A stretch of DNA of 64,000 nucleotides from Palsa-461 sp963768185. Its GTDB lineage: Bacteria > Actinomycetota > Acidimicrobiia > Acidimicrobiales > RAAP-2. Below are positions 34,245 to 43,758 of this stretch, in pieces. The translations under genes were made by a program, and so were the position numbers. The notes under the pieces are model-generated. The model was not told where the DNA came from and did no database searches. It saw only the letters and a list, made by a program, of their open reading frames with translations. The stretch spans positions 496,001 through 560,000 of the forward strand of contig CAVYGS010000004.1 of the NCBI GenBank assembly GCA_963768185.1. The letters run 5' to 3'. Each line of letters starts with the position of its first letter. Within the stretch, counting starts at the first letter, position 1.

Positions 34245-35492
34245 ATGCCGACGTCGCAGTCCAAGTCCTTCGACATTTCCAAGCAGCTGGTGTGGGAGGC
34301 CTACAAGGCGGTGGCGGCCAACAAGGGTGCCCCGGGAGTGGACGAGGTGACCCTGGGCCAGTTCGAGTCCGATCTGAAGAACAACCTCTACAAGATCTGG
34401 AACCGGATGAGCTCGGGGTCCTACTTCCCGCCCCCGGTCAGAGCAGTCGAGATCCCCAAGCCCCATGGTGGCGGGGTCCGGGTGCTCGGCGTGCCGACCG
34501 TCGCAGACCGGGTGGCCCAGACGGTGGTGGCCAAGGAGTTGGAGAAGGTGGCCGAACCTCGGTTCCACCCCGACTCCTATGGCTATCGCCTGAAGAAGTC
34601 CGCCCACGATGCGCTCGGAGTGTGCCGAGAGCGGTGCTGGAGATATGACTGGGTCATCGACCTCGATGTCGCCAAGTTCTTCGACACCGTGCCCTGGAAC
34701 CTGGTCATCAAGGCGGTCGAAGCGGTGACCGATGTGCCCTGGGTGCTGCTCTATGTGCAGCGATGGCTCGCCGCACCGTTGCAGCTCACCGACGGCACCG
34801 TGTACGAGCGAGACAAGGGGACCCCGCAAGGCTCGGCGGTCTCACCGATTCTGGCCAACCTGTTCATGCACTATGCGTTTGATCGCTGGATGACCCGGAA
34901 CTACCCGGGAGTCCCCTTCGAGCGCTACGCCGACGACGCTGTCGTGCACTGCGTGAGCGAGGAGCAGGCCGAAGAGGTGCTGGCGGCCATCACCGAGCGG
35001 ATGCAAGAGGTGGGCCTGTCGCTTCACCCGGACAAGACGCACATCGTCTATTGCAAGGACGACAAGCGCCGGGGGAGCCACGAGCACACCAGCTTCACCT
35101 TCCTCGGATTCAGCTTCCGGCCACGGAAGGCCAAGCGGCCCAACGGGGAGTCCTTCACCGGGTTCCTGCCGGCTATGAGTTCCGAGGCGCTCAAGGCCAA
35201 AGGTGCCGTGCTCCGCTCGTTGCGGATTCACCGGCACAACGCCATGACCCTGGAGGACCTGGCCCGATGGTTGAACCCCATCGTGCGCGGCTGGATGCAC
35301 TTCTATGGCCGGTTCTACCGGTCGGCGATGGCGCCCCTCTTACAACGCGTCAATGCCTACGTGAGGCGCTGGGCTGGACGGAAGTATCGAAAGCTGCGGA
35401 GCTACCGAGCGTTTCGGCGATGGTGGACGAGGTTGATCGAACGTCAGCCCGGCCTCTTCGCCCAATGGCGGTGGATACGCAGCTGGTGCTGA
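34245..35492 (+). CDS. ltrA: Group II intron reverse transcriptase/maturase
   Basis: About 415 residues. RT blocks: NKGAPGVDEVTLGQFE (RT0/1), IPKPHGGGVRVLGVPTVADR (RT2), SYGYRLKKSAHDALG, VIDLDVAKFFDTVPWNLV (RT3), KGTPQGSAVSPILANLFMHY (RT4), FERYADDAVVHC (RT5, catalytic YADD) and HPDKTHIVYC. The maturase/X domain follows: LARWLNPIVRGWMHFYGRF. There is no C-terminal HNH endonuclease, so mobility would rely on retrohoming without second-strand cleavage. The start at 34245 follows GGGAGGAAGCGAGG. The frame is intact. Confidence 0.93.
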   Translation: MPTSQSKSFDISKQLVWEAYKAVAANKGAPGVDEVTLGQFESDLKNNLYKIWNRMSSGSYFPPPVRAVEIPKPHGGGVRVLGVPTVADRVAQTVVAKELEKVAEPRFHPDSYGYRLKKSAHDALGVCRERCWRYDWVIDLDVAKFFDTVPWNLVIKAVEAVTDVPWVLLYVQRWLAAPLQLTDGTVYERDKGTPQGSAVSPILANLFMHYAFDRWMTRNYPGVPFERYADDAVVHCVSEEQAEEVLAAITERMQEVGLSLHPDKTHIVYCKDDKRRGSHEHTSFTFLGFSFRPRKAKRPNGESFTGFLPAMSSEALKAKGAVLRSLRIHRHNAMTLEDLARWLNPIVRGWMHFYGRFYRSAMAPLLQRVNAYVRRWAGRKYRKLRSYRAFRRWWTRLIERQPGLFAQWRWIRSWC

Positions 35493-35510
35493 CTGCATGA
35501 CGGGTGAGAA

Positions 35511-35544
35511 GAGCCCGGTGAGGGGAGACTCTCACGCCGGGATC
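35511..35544 (+). ncRNA. Group II intron domain V
   Basis: A 34-nt hairpin just after the reverse transcriptase stop: GAGCCCGGTGAGG-GGAGA-CTCTCACGCCGGGATC form. The catalytic bulge and GNRA-like loop place it with bacterial group II introns. The next hairpin (AGCCGGGGGG...CCCCCCGGC, 35551-35576) is domain VI with a candidate branch-point A. Confidence 0.8.
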
Positions 35545-35656
35545 CGTGGGAGCCGGGGGGTGCGATTCCCCCCGGCCACCCGACGCCGGCCGCTTCCTCG
35601 CTTCGCAGAACGAGTCTTGGAGGGCCCGTATTGGTGTGTGCTCCTCTGTCGACGGA

Positions 35657-38600
35657 CTAACGGGTCACGATCTCGACCTGCAGACCCTCGTTGTCGAGCG
35701 GATTTCCGTCGGGGGTCTGTGACCACGCAACGGTGGTGAGCAGAAAGCGGCCGGTTCTGGTCGGGGTTGCGGTCACGGTGAACGTGCTCGACGCCCCGCG
35801 GGCCAGGGACGCGACGCTCCAGTAGGCCATGTCGCCCGAGGTCATACCTTCGTCATTAGGAGACAACCCCGTGAACGACGACGGGAATGAGATGGCCGCC
35901 TCCGCGTCGATCGCGGTAGCTGGACCGTGGTTGGTGACCGTTTCTTTGCAGGTGAGGGTCTTGTTCACTTTGGTCGACAACGGACACGACATGCTGACCG
36001 AGATGTCATCTTGGCTCGATTTCGGCGGCAGCGGGCTCACGGTCACGCTGAACGGGCCGGCGGTCACCGAGCCGGCGGCGTTTGTGGCCTTGATCGAGTA
36101 TGTGAACGATTTGGTGCCAGGTGGTGGAACTCCGAACAACAGCCCGGTCTCGGGATCGAGAGAGAGCCAGCGCGGTGTACCTGTCAATGCGTAGGTGGGT
36201 GTCGGGCTTCCGGTTGCCACAAAGACATACGCGTAGAGACCACCGGCATAGGCAGTCTTCCCCGGAGTGTCGAACGTGAACACCGGTGCATTAGAGGATG
36301 CCGCGCTCACGGTGAACCCATTGGTCACCCCGGTGTAGCTGAGCGTGTAGTCGGTCGGGTCAGAGACGCTGAGCCCCGAGCAGCTCGTCCCGTCGATCGT
36401 GTAGGAGCCCGCGGTCAAGCTGGAGCTGATGGCCGTCCCGCCATTCACCGTGGTACAAACGAGCGTCCCGGTGACGCTCACCCCGGTTGGTGCGTTGTCG
36501 GTGTAGGTGAAACTCGGACTCGACGACCCGAAGACCTGGGATCCCGAGGCAGACACGCTAATCGAGCCCGAGCTCACGCTCTGTTCGGGTGAGAGGCTCC
36601 CGGTGCTCGTCGCATAGTCACTGTCCCCGCTGTAGACCGCCGAAATGGCATGGGTGCTCACATCGAGGCTCGACGTCACACATTGGGCCTCGTAGTTCCC
36701 CGAGACAAGGGCGAGCGCGACGCTGCTACAACCGCTCATGGCCGTGGTCGAGCCGTCGGCGTAGAACGCCACCGTTCCACCACCGTCGGTCGGTGAAACA
36801 GTGGCGGTGAATGTGACCGAGTCCCCATAGACAGAAGGGTTGAGCGAAGAGGTGACGGTTGTTGTGGTCGTAGTCGACAGCGTCGCGACCGCCACCGTGA
36901 ACGGCCCGACTGTTGTCGAGTCGGCCGAGTTGGTGGCCGTCACCGAGTAGCTGAACGAGGTCGTGCCGGAAGGAGGTGTGCCGGACACGATCCCGAGCAG
37001 CGGGTCGATGACCAACCAGGAAGGAGCGTCGGCGTCCAACGAGTAACTGTCCACCTCGGAGGCGCCGAACTCATAGGAGTACACCTGACCCACGGTGGCG
37101 GTGAGCGGCGGGGTGTCGGAGAAGAACACAGGGTTGGTCTCGGCGGGCACCGCGTTCACCTCGACATCCACCGGGTTCGAGGTGCTGGACGCGTCGTTGC
37201 CGTCCCCGCTGTAGGTCGCGGTGATCGTGTTCGAGCCCAGAGGAAGACCGGTGGCGACCAGGGTGGCCAGCCCGGACTCGACCACGCTCGTCCCGAGGTC
37301 GGTGCTCCCGTCGGTAAAGTCGACGGTGCCCACCCCGCTCGAGACGTCGGCGCTGAGGGTCACCCCCTCTCCCTGATAGGTGGTCGACTGGTCCGAGGAC
37401 AGCGTCGTCGTCGTGGCGGTAAGCGGCGGCGCAACGCTGCAGGACATCTGCAGCGACAGGTTGTCCTGTGGTGGAGGAACGGGGAACGGGGGCGTCGTGG
37501 CGGTGGAGCAGTTGAGCGCGCTGGCGGAAACCTCGAACTCGCCAGGCAAGGTGAGCCAGCTGAACCCTCCGAGGGCTCCCGAGGTCATCGGGTTGATGGA
37601 AGGCAACATCACGACCGATCCGGTGGGGACCTCGCTGAACGGCCCTTCGGCCGAGGCTCCCTCGCTCAAGGTCACGGTGGCGCCGGCGTAGGGCTCGGGC
37701 GTCGTCACACCGGGGGCGGTGTAGGTCACGATCCCGCCCGGGTCCTTGTAGCCCGGACCAACGCCGATTGGCGGCAGAGGGGAACAACCTGAAGTCGGAG
37801 GATAGATACCGGTGCCAATGAGGGCGTCGGTGTCACGTTCGTTGGGGTCAGTGTTTCCAGCAGTTTCGACCACGAGCGTATCGCCGAAGGGGACACTCGT
37901 CTGCTCGCAGGTCTGTTCCGGGCTCGACGCTGGTGGCGAAAAGGTGACTGTGACTGAGCACGATTCGCCGATGCTTAGCGCGTACTGGATACCGGTCACG
38001 GGCTGCACACAGTCGCCCTGGTCGAGGCTGAAGGAGGGGAGGTTTGCGCCCAGCAACACCGAGGGCGTGGCTTTGACAGCTCCCACGTTGGTCACGGTGA
38101 AGGTTTGTGTCGTGCTCTGCCCCCCTTCCCACGCACCGAACACCCCGGGGTTCGGCGAGATTGACCACTGCGACGGCACGCCAACCCCCGTGATTTCGGA
38201 CTCGGTGCGGTTGCCGTTCGCATAGAAGTCCAAATAAGTGGAATACGTCCCTGCCGTGTCAGGCTCGAATCCGACTTCTATGGAAAGGCACTGACCCGGT
38301 TCAAGCGTCCCACCTGTGGAGCCGCTCACAAGAAGAAAAGCATCTGACGCACCAAAGAAGCTGACGCCTGAAATCACCACGTTCGACGCACTCGTGTTAC
38401 AAGCCTGGGCGGGAAGTTCAGAGTATGAATTGATGGCCCTGTCTCCGAAGTCGAGCGGCCCCCCTTCTCCCCAGGGCGAGACCTGTATCAGGGAGGTGAC
38501 CGTAGCGCTAAGGCTAAATGGCCCTTCGAGATTGTTCAGCTCTTCTGGAAGCGAGAACTGCAACGTGTGGGTCGACTGAACGGTGTAGGTGCCCGATCCC

Positions 38601-40966
38601 CCCACGGGCGTCGAGGTCACCGAGTCGACGTTGGTGTCGGTGGCGCCCGATACCGGCAGGTTCAAGGTGGTCGGCTGGCCAGCATCCGCCGGACCAAGCA
38701 GGGTGCTCCCGTAACCCTGGGCCGTGAGCGAGCTGAGGGTGCACAGGGTCACCGGACACGAGGTGTCGTCGATGGTCATCTCCCCTGGGAGCTCGTCGTC
38801 GGAAAACTCCATGGATCCGTCCAAGGTCGTCCCGTCGGCGAGCGTTATCGACGCCCCGATGCTGGATAGGTCGAGGGGGGCCGCGAGTTCGATGGTGGGA
38901 ACGCTGAGCGTGGTCGTTCCGGTGAGGGTGATATTGGTTCCCGGGACGCTTGGGAGGGCGTCCGGATAGGTCTCGTCATAGGCGGTCACGTTGTAGATGC
39001 CGTCGGGGAGAAGTGGTGAAGTCCAATCACCATTGGTCGCGGTCGAAAGCTGGAGACACGTCGACGAGGCGTTGCACACCACGACCAGCACTCCCGACAG
39101 TGGATTCCCATTGGTGTCGGTCACCATGCCGGTCATCTCGGCCTCGGTGGCTGATGCCGGGGGAAGTTCGATGGTCGGGACCGCCAGGGTGGTCGTCCCG
39201 GTGAGCGTGGCCATGACGCTGGTCGAAGACAGCGACAGGGCCAAGGCGGAGGGTGGGGTGACGTCGATGGTATAGGTGCCGTCGGCGAGCTCGCCGGTCG
39301 ACCACGTACCGGTCGACGAAGTCGACGCGGTGGTACAGACTCCCACCCCCGACGTCGGACATACCTCAAGCGACGCCCCAGATACCGGGTTCCCGTTGGT
39401 GTCGGTCACCAGGCCGGTCATCTCGGCCACGTTGGACGAGGTCCCCAGCGCGAAGGTGCCGAGTGGACCCGTACCTGCCTGATTCGCCGCGCTCACCGTG
39501 ACCGAGAAGGCGTCGGCGATCGCCACCGGGACCGGGATCTCGGTCTCCGATTCATTGGCCGCCACCGTGACCGAGCCCACCGGGAGGCCGGTGGTGCTGT
39601 CGACGGCCCCGACGACGTAGTCGCTCACGCTCGGGTCGCTGACTCCGGTCCAGGTGGCCTGGATCTCACTGTCGGACAGGTCAAGGCTGGCGTTCACGTT
39701 GGTCGGGGTCTCGCTGGGCGCGGTCTCAGTGGTCGAGTACAAGAAGGCATTGGGGGTCGAGGACACCCCTCCGTTGACCACGATGCAGGTGCCAGCCACC
39801 GGACAGGAAATCACGGCCTGTCCCTCCGTGCTTTCGGACACCAGTGAGCTCGGAGCCGAGGCATCCTCCCAGGCCAGACCGCCGTCACCGGTGAGTTGGG
39901 CCACCACCGCACCCGATTCGCTGGTGTCGCTGTCGCCGACCACCATGCACTGGGAGCCGGTCGAGCACGACAGGGCGGTCGGTCCGGACTCGATGGTGTC
40001 TCCGACGACGTAGGGGCTGAGTGACCAGCTGGATCCGCCGTCGGTGGTCGAGAGGAACACTGGCTCCTCTCCCGCCTCGTCGGCGAGCGTGATGCTCCCG
40101 ATGGCCACGCAATCCGACCCTGTCGAACAGTCGAGCCCGGTGACGCCGAGCACCTGCGAGGTGAGCGTCGATGCGGCGCTCCAGGTGGTCCCGCCGTCGG
40201 CGGTGACCGAGAAGGTCTGTTGGTCGCTGGCCACCATGCAGTCATCGGCGGCCCAACACGACACCACCTGGGCAATCAAAGGCGGCGCCGTCGTGGCGGC
40301 CGCCCAACTCTCTCCTGCGTCAGTAGAGGTGAACATGTTCCCCTCTTCACCGAGCTCGGCCATGCAGAAAGTGGCCGAGGGACACGAGAGCGTGCCGGTG
40401 GTGGTGCCGGCCATCGCCTCGATTGGAGAGACGACCGTGGTGTCCGACCAGCTCTGGCCGCTGTTCGAGGAATACAAGAAGAAGAAACCCGCACTGGTAC
40501 CGGCGCGGCCCACGCCGGAGCCCGGGCCGACCCCGTTGCTCACTGCCACGCACACCGTGCCCCCCGGGACACACGACACCTGATCGATGGCGGCGTCGGT
40601 GGTGGAGGAGAAGTCGGTAGGCAACGAGACCGAGGTCCAGGTGGTCCCCCTGTCGGTGGTGGAGAAGGCCACCGGGGTGTCGTCGGTTCCATACCCGAAC
40701 AGCGCACAGTCCGACGCCGTGGTGCACGACAGCGCCTCGGCCGAGCTGAGTGTGGAAGGCATCTCGGTGAGTAGCGACCAGGCGGCGCTGGGCTGAGCTC
40801 CGGCGATGGTCGGGTTGAAGGTGGCGAGCCCGGCGCTGACGCACGCGACCGAGGCCACGATCGCTAAGAACAGTCGGGCTCGAGCGAGGTGGGGACCTCG
40901 GGGACGCGTCTTCGGTTTAGAGCCACGAGAGACTCCGGTGGTCCTGTGACGTCCCCGACCCGACAT
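35657..40966 (-). CDS. Giant secreted protein with Asp-box and Ig-like repeats
   Basis: A 1769-residue protein, with SD GGGAGGTG before the ATG at 40966. In order: a basic N-terminus and signal peptide (about 30-58); about 60-420, at least six Asp-box/BNR-like units (DRGTTWTS, NSGQSWSD, DAGESWAA, DGGTTWSA, DGGSSWSL) with paired cysteines, as in sialidase/photosystem-stability propellers; an FnIII-like domain (420-515); two carboxypeptidase-regulatory-like domains (EMTGLVTDTNGNPVSGA, EMTGMVTDTNGNPLSGV); a choice-of-anchor region (about 840-1050); then Big_3/He_PIG Ig-like domains and a C-terminal DUF11-like domain (KTLTCKETVTNHGPATAID). There is no C-terminal membrane anchor or sortase motif. 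Predicted adhesin or extracellular scaffold. Confidence 0.85.
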   Translation of the reverse strand: MSGRGRHRTTGVSRGSKPKTRPRGPHLARARLFLAIVASVACVSAGLATFNPTIAGAQPSAAWSLLTEMPSTLSSAEALSCTTASDCALFGYGTDDTPVAFSTTDRGTTWTSVSLPTDFSSTTDAAIDQVSCVPGGTVCVAVSNGVGPGSGVGRAGTSAGFFFLYSSNSGQSWSDTTVVSPIEAMAGTTTGTLSCPSATFCMAELGEEGNMFTSTDAGESWAAATTAPPLIAQVVSCWAADDCMVASDQQTFSVTADGGTTWSAASTLTSQVLGVTGLDCSTGSDCVAIGSITLADEAGEEPVFLSTTDGGSSWSLSPYVVGDTIESGPTALSCSTGSQCMVVGDSDTSESGAVVAQLTGDGGLAWEDASAPSSLVSESTEGQAVISCPVAGTCIVVNGGVSSTPNAFLYSTTETAPSETPTNVNASLDLSDSEIQATWTGVSDPSVSDYVVGAVDSTTGLPVGSVTVAANESETEIPVPVAIADAFSVTVSAANQAGTGPLGTFALGTSSNVAEMTGLVTDTNGNPVSGASLEVCPTSGVGVCTTASTSSTGTWSTGELADGTYTIDVTPPSALALSLSSTSVMATLTGTTTLAVPTIELPPASATEAEMTGMVTDTNGNPLSGVLVVVCNASSTCLQLSTATNGDWTSPLLPDGIYNVTAYDETYPDALPSVPGTNITLTGTTTLSVPTIELAAPLDLSSIGASITLADGTTLDGSMEFSDDELPGEMTIDDTSCPVTLCTLSSLTAQGYGSTLLGPADAGQPTTLNLPVSGATDTNVDSVTSTPVGGSGTYTVQSTHTLQFSLPEELNNLEGPFSLSATVTSLIQVSPWGEGGPLDFGDRAINSYSELPAQACNTSASNVVISGVSFFGASDAFLLVSGSTGGTLEPGQCLSIEVGFEPDTAGTYSTYLDFYANGNRTESEITGVGVPSQWSISPNPGVFGAWEGGQSTTQTFTVTNVGAVKATPSVLLGANLPSFSLDQGDCVQPVTGIQYALSIGESCSVTVTFSPPASSPEQTCEQTSVPFGDTLVVETAGNTDPNERDTDALIGTGIYPPTSGCSPLPPIGVGPGYKDPGGIVTYTAPGVTTPEPYAGATVTLSEGASAEGPFSEVPTGSVVMLPSINPMTSGALGGFSWLTLPGEFEVSASALNCSTATTPPFPVPPPQDNLSLQMSCSVAPPLTATTTTLSSDQSTTYQGEGVTLSADVSSGVGTVDFTDGSTDLGTSVVESGLATLVATGLPLGSNTITATYSGDGNDASSTSNPVDVEVNAVPAETNPVFFSDTPPLTATVGQVYSYEFGASEVDSYSLDADAPSWLVIDPLLGIVSGTPPSGTTSFSYSVTATNSADSTTVGPFTVAVATLSTTTTTTVTSSLNPSVYGDSVTFTATVSPTDGGGTVAFYADGSTTAMSGCSSVALALVSGNYEAQCVTSSLDVSTHAISAVYSGDSDYATSTGSLSPEQSVSSGSISVSASGSQVFGSSSPSFTYTDNAPTGVSVTGTLVCTTVNGGTAISSSLTAGSYTIDGTSCSGLSVSDPTDYTLSYTGVTNGFTVSAASSNAPVFTFDTPGKTAYAGGLYAYVFVATGSPTPTYALTGTPRWLSLDPETGLLFGVPPPGTKSFTYSIKATNAAGSVTAGPFSVTVSPLPPKSSQDDISVSMSCPLSTKVNKTLTCKETVTNHGPATAIDAEAAISFPSSFTGLSPNDEGMTSGDMAYWSVASLARGASSTFTVTATPTRTGRFLLTTVAWSQTPDGNPLDNEGLQVEIVTR

Positions 40967-41510
40967 GCCACACCTCCCGGAAGACTGCATCTACCGACGC
41001 GGGTCAACTCAAGAGGAGGGACGGGTTCGCTCTGGCTCCCCCCGGACCAAGCGACCAGTCCAGACCGGGGATTACAGCCTCCCTATCTCGGTCGGGAGCG
41101 TAGAGGGGCGGCTCGAAGTGGGCAACTTTCCTGGTGGCGAGGTCACGATCGGCACTTCGGCCGGTACCAGACTGCTCAGAGACGTTAGAAGACCGTCACC
41201 GGCGTCCTCGACCGAGGCATCAGTCCGATTGACGACCTCGAGCATCTCGAGTGGCGACAGGTCCTTGGTCGCTGCCCTACTCGGTTGCGAGTCCGGACGA
41301 CCTGACCGGCAAGGCTGCTTCCTTGACGCCTTAAGTCATCGCCGTCCCGGACGCGATCAGGTAAAGCTCACGCGGCAGCGGCGGTTGGAAAGATCCCAGC
41401 GTCGTGGCGGTCGCATGAGCGACGGCTGGGATCGCCGTTGTTTGGCAAATCGGGCTGCCGGGACGAACCTGGCTCTCACCTTGGCGCCAGTGGCGCGTGA
41501 CGAACCCCTC
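40967..41510. other. Intergenic, no gene seen
   Basis: About 540 bp between two minus-strand secreted-protein genes. Only weak overlapping frames occur. It must contain the promoter of the giant protein gene; no clear -10/-35 pair was picked out. Confidence 0.35.
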
Positions 41511-42074
41511 TCAGCTGCAGTTCCAGCTGCCCACAATCGACTCGGTTCCAATGGCTTTCGGGGTGGCGGACGCCGGCTGCAGCACCACATCTACGGTGCC
41601 GCGTTTCCAGTTCGATGACACGGTCACAGTCCCGGTTCCCGTGATCCACTCGTAGTCGGCGTTGCCGTAGATCCCGACCTCGAGTGAGGCGTAGACGCTG
41701 CCCCCGCTGGATTGAAGGCTGGATGGCTCGGTCGCGGGGAACTGGGTCGTGCCAGTTTGCAGGACGCTGATGGTGACGTACCAAAAGTCAGCCTTGGGTT
41801 TGAGTCCATGATCGAGTAGGGCGAGCCGGGCCATCTTTGTGCCGGTCCCATTGGTGTAATCCAAGTCATTGCGTCCACAGCTCAATGAGTTCTTGAGTCC
41901 GAAGGTACCCTTGAACTGGCCGCTCAGATTGAAGGCGTTCGTCTTTCCCGAGGTCGCCGAAGCGACCGGCGCCTCCCCAGCAAAGACCGCAGCCCCCCCG
42001 GATAAGAAGAGACAAAAGGTGACGACGAACCAGCGCAACCAAGTGAAGTGGGGTGACCAGGAACCTCGCTGCAT
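41511..42074 (-). CDS. Secreted protein of unknown function
   Basis: A 187-residue protein. It has an N-terminal signal peptide with core FVVTFCLFLSGGAAVF and cleavage near ASATSG. The mature part is beta-rich (FNLSGQFKGTFGLKNSLSCG, SGGSVYASLEVGIYGNADYE, VTVSSNWKRGTVDVVLQP) and ends IVGSWNCS. It shares the SGxxxGxxxxxxxxxC start and the VGSWxC ending with the protein at 13610-14134, suggesting one family of small exported proteins with a conserved disulfide. No SD is evident. Confidence 0.72.
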   Translation of the reverse strand: MQRGSWSPHFTWLRWFVVTFCLFLSGGAAVFAGEAPVASATSGKTNAFNLSGQFKGTFGLKNSLSCGRNDLDYTNGTGTKMARLALLDHGLKPKADFWYVTISVLQTGTTQFPATEPSSLQSSGGSVYASLEVGIYGNADYEWITGTGTVTVSSNWKRGTVDVVLQPASATPKAIGTESIVGSWNCS

Positions 42075-42470
42075 CCCGAACTCTTAACCCGCAGTTGGAG
42101 TGACGTCAAGAGTCAGGTCGGCGTCGTCCAGCAACCCCAGATCGGAAGCGAAGGCTGAGAGGGTCTGGCTGGCGGTTCCGGACAGCCTGAGGTACCCAAG
42201 CAGCGGTCACCGCCCTCAATGCCGACCAGCGAGTCCGACCGAGGTTCGAATCTGCTTGTCACATGTCGGACCAGCGGCGATAGATCTGCCGCACTGGCTG
42301 GACGGAGGCTGGAAGCTCGACCCTCCCCCGCTTTGGAGCACGGAGTGACCGAGCCCTGACCCCGGGCCGCACGACGGTCGCCTCAAGCAGTTGGTCTTGG
42401 CTTCTTCGCTCCTATATCAGGGTTGTGCCCCGAAAATTTCGGCGGTACATTCCCACGTCGAAGGAGGGGA
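42075..42470. other. Upstream region of a secreted/membrane gene pair
   Basis: No gene is seen. Near the right end CCGAAAATTTCGG (42430-42442) is an odd palindrome in an AT-rich patch, a possible operator or promoter element for the gene starting at 42471. SD AAGGAGGGG sits at 42461-42469. Confidence 0.35.
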
Positions 42471-43082
42471 ATGCCTCGACTCGCTCGGATGCTGCTAGCG
42501 ACTGCAGTGGTCGCCATAGCCGCTACCGGGTTCGCCGTGGTTGGCTCGAGTTCCGTCGCCTCGGCGAGCGTGGTCACGCCGCCCGGCACGTGCACCGCTT
42601 CTGGTCATTGGGTACACGCTGGGCTCACCGAGAACTCCACCGAGTACGTCCCCTCTGACGTCATCGTCATCCCACAAAAGGACACCGTCGACTGGGTGGG
42701 CCACGAGCTGGGTAAGCCCATCGGATACTTCGGAACGCCGCGTCCTATCGACGGGGCGGTGCAGGTCATCATTCCCTTTGGCGTTGGCGGAGTGAACATA
42801 TGGCACTGGGGCGGGGACAAGAGCCCACGCTATTCCAACGAGGGCCAGGAGTCCTACAACGTCCCCTCCGTCCTCATCGGGATCAAGATGAAGCTGTCGG
42901 GCTTTGAGAAGGACAATGGCAAGCTGATCTGTACTGGGTCGGTCTATGTCGAGGTGGCTGGTAGCAAGATCAAAAACCCCCTTGGCTGGGCGGGGATTGC
43001 CGGAATCTTGGTCTTCGGGGCCGGTCTTTTGGCTGCCGGGTTCCGCAAGACGAAGCTCGCCTATGACGATCTGAATCCATGA
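42471..43082 (+). CDS. Exported, C-terminally membrane-anchored protein
   Basis: A 203-residue protein with an ideal SD (AAGGAGGGG). It has a signal peptide MPRLARMLLATAVVAIAATG ending near VASASV, and a mature domain with two or three cysteines (GTCTASGHWVHAGL, KLICTGSVYVEV) and aromatic beta-strands (GVNIWHWGGDKSPRY). A C-terminal membrane helix (LGWAGIAGILVFGAGLLAAG) is followed by a short positive tail. It would sit on the outer face of the membrane. It is followed 12 bp later by a two-helix membrane protein and is probably co-translated. No family is recognised. Confidence 0.75.
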   Translation: MPRLARMLLATAVVAIAATGFAVVGSSSVASASVVTPPGTCTASGHWVHAGLTENSTEYVPSDVIVIPQKDTVDWVGHELGKPIGYFGTPRPIDGAVQVIIPFGVGGVNIWHWGGDKSPRYSNEGQESYNVPSVLIGIKMKLSGFEKDNGKLICTGSVYVEVAGSKIKNPLGWAGIAGILVFGAGLLAAGFRKTKLAYDDLNP

Positions 43083-43094
43083 GCGAAGCGACTG

Positions 43095-43322
43095 ATGGCT
43101 AAGCACGGCGCACGTCGAACCAACAAGAGGGCGCGGGGCCGTCCGATACTCGGGGCGATTTCGGGTGTGCTTTTCGGGCTCTTTCTATCCATCACATTGA
43201 GCGTGTACGCGGGTGTTCCGCTCAACAGCGTCTTGTACCTGGTTCTGACGGTGGCGGGTCTCGTCATCGGTTTGCTTCTCGGTGTTACCGGACCCTTTGG
43301 TTCAAGGGCGCGAAGGGTTTGA
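43095..43322 (+). CDS. Small two-helix membrane protein
   Basis: A 75-residue protein: basic N-terminus (MAKHGARRTNKRARGRP), a first membrane helix (ILGAISGVLFGLFLSITLSV), a short loop and a second helix (VLYLVLTVAGLVIGLLLGV), then a basic tail. Both termini are predicted inside. It begins 12 bp after the anchored protein gene, so the pair probably forms a complex. Confidence 0.7.
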   Translation: MAKHGARRTNKRARGRPILGAISGVLFGLFLSITLSVYAGVPLNSVLYLVLTVAGLVIGLLLGVTGPFGSRARRV

Positions 43323-43758
43323 TCGAAAGGCACCCCTCGACTGACTGGATCACGTGGAAGCGATGCCACCCCCTGGTCTTCCAACCGCCTTCAACTCCCT
43401 GACGGTTGAGCCAACCACTGCCGGGGTGTTCGTCGTCATGAGACACTGAGAGAACCTGGGATTCTGCCTCTAGGCGCACGGGCGGCCAGCTACGTCGAAG
43501 AGGCTCTTGACGCCGCACTCCCAGGGACCAGGCTTCCTTCGCTTGCTCAGCGGGGCACGGAAGGCCCCTCCGGGGCCCTTTCGTGTTTCGGGATCGTTCG
43601 CGGATGGTCACGGAGTAAGCACCCTCGACCGACAACGCGCTGGAAAGTTACGAAGATGGGTGGTTCCCCGAACCGACCCCCACCCCCGACCACCGCACCT
43701 CGCGGCCGGTCAGCGAGTACGTCGATGGGCTCACCCCGGCATTGTTCGCGCGGCAGCC
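43323..43758. other. Intergenic with a terminator-like hairpin
   Basis: No gene is seen. AAGGCCCCTCCGGGGCCCTT (43561-43580) folds into a GC-rich hairpin followed by TTCG, a likely terminator between the convergent small membrane protein gene and the binding-protein gene. Confidence 0.45.

Larger units (their letters stand above)
33828..35584 (+). mobile_element. Group II intron with reverse transcriptase
   Basis: About 1.76 kb of structured RNA plus a reverse transcriptase gene. Domain V (35511-35544) and a GC-rich domain VI hairpin follow the ORF. The 3' end is put at CCGAC, 35580-35584. The 5' end is put at GTGCCAGAGCAC (33828), the usual GTG start with a short stem; this end is an estimate. 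It lies just downstream of the stop of the giant secreted protein gene on the other strand. Confidence 0.7.

Noticed and set aside
42230..42275. T-loop-like GGTTCGAATC suggesting a tRNA
   Set aside because: The flanking bases do not form the 5-bp T stem and no acceptor or anticodon stem can be folded.
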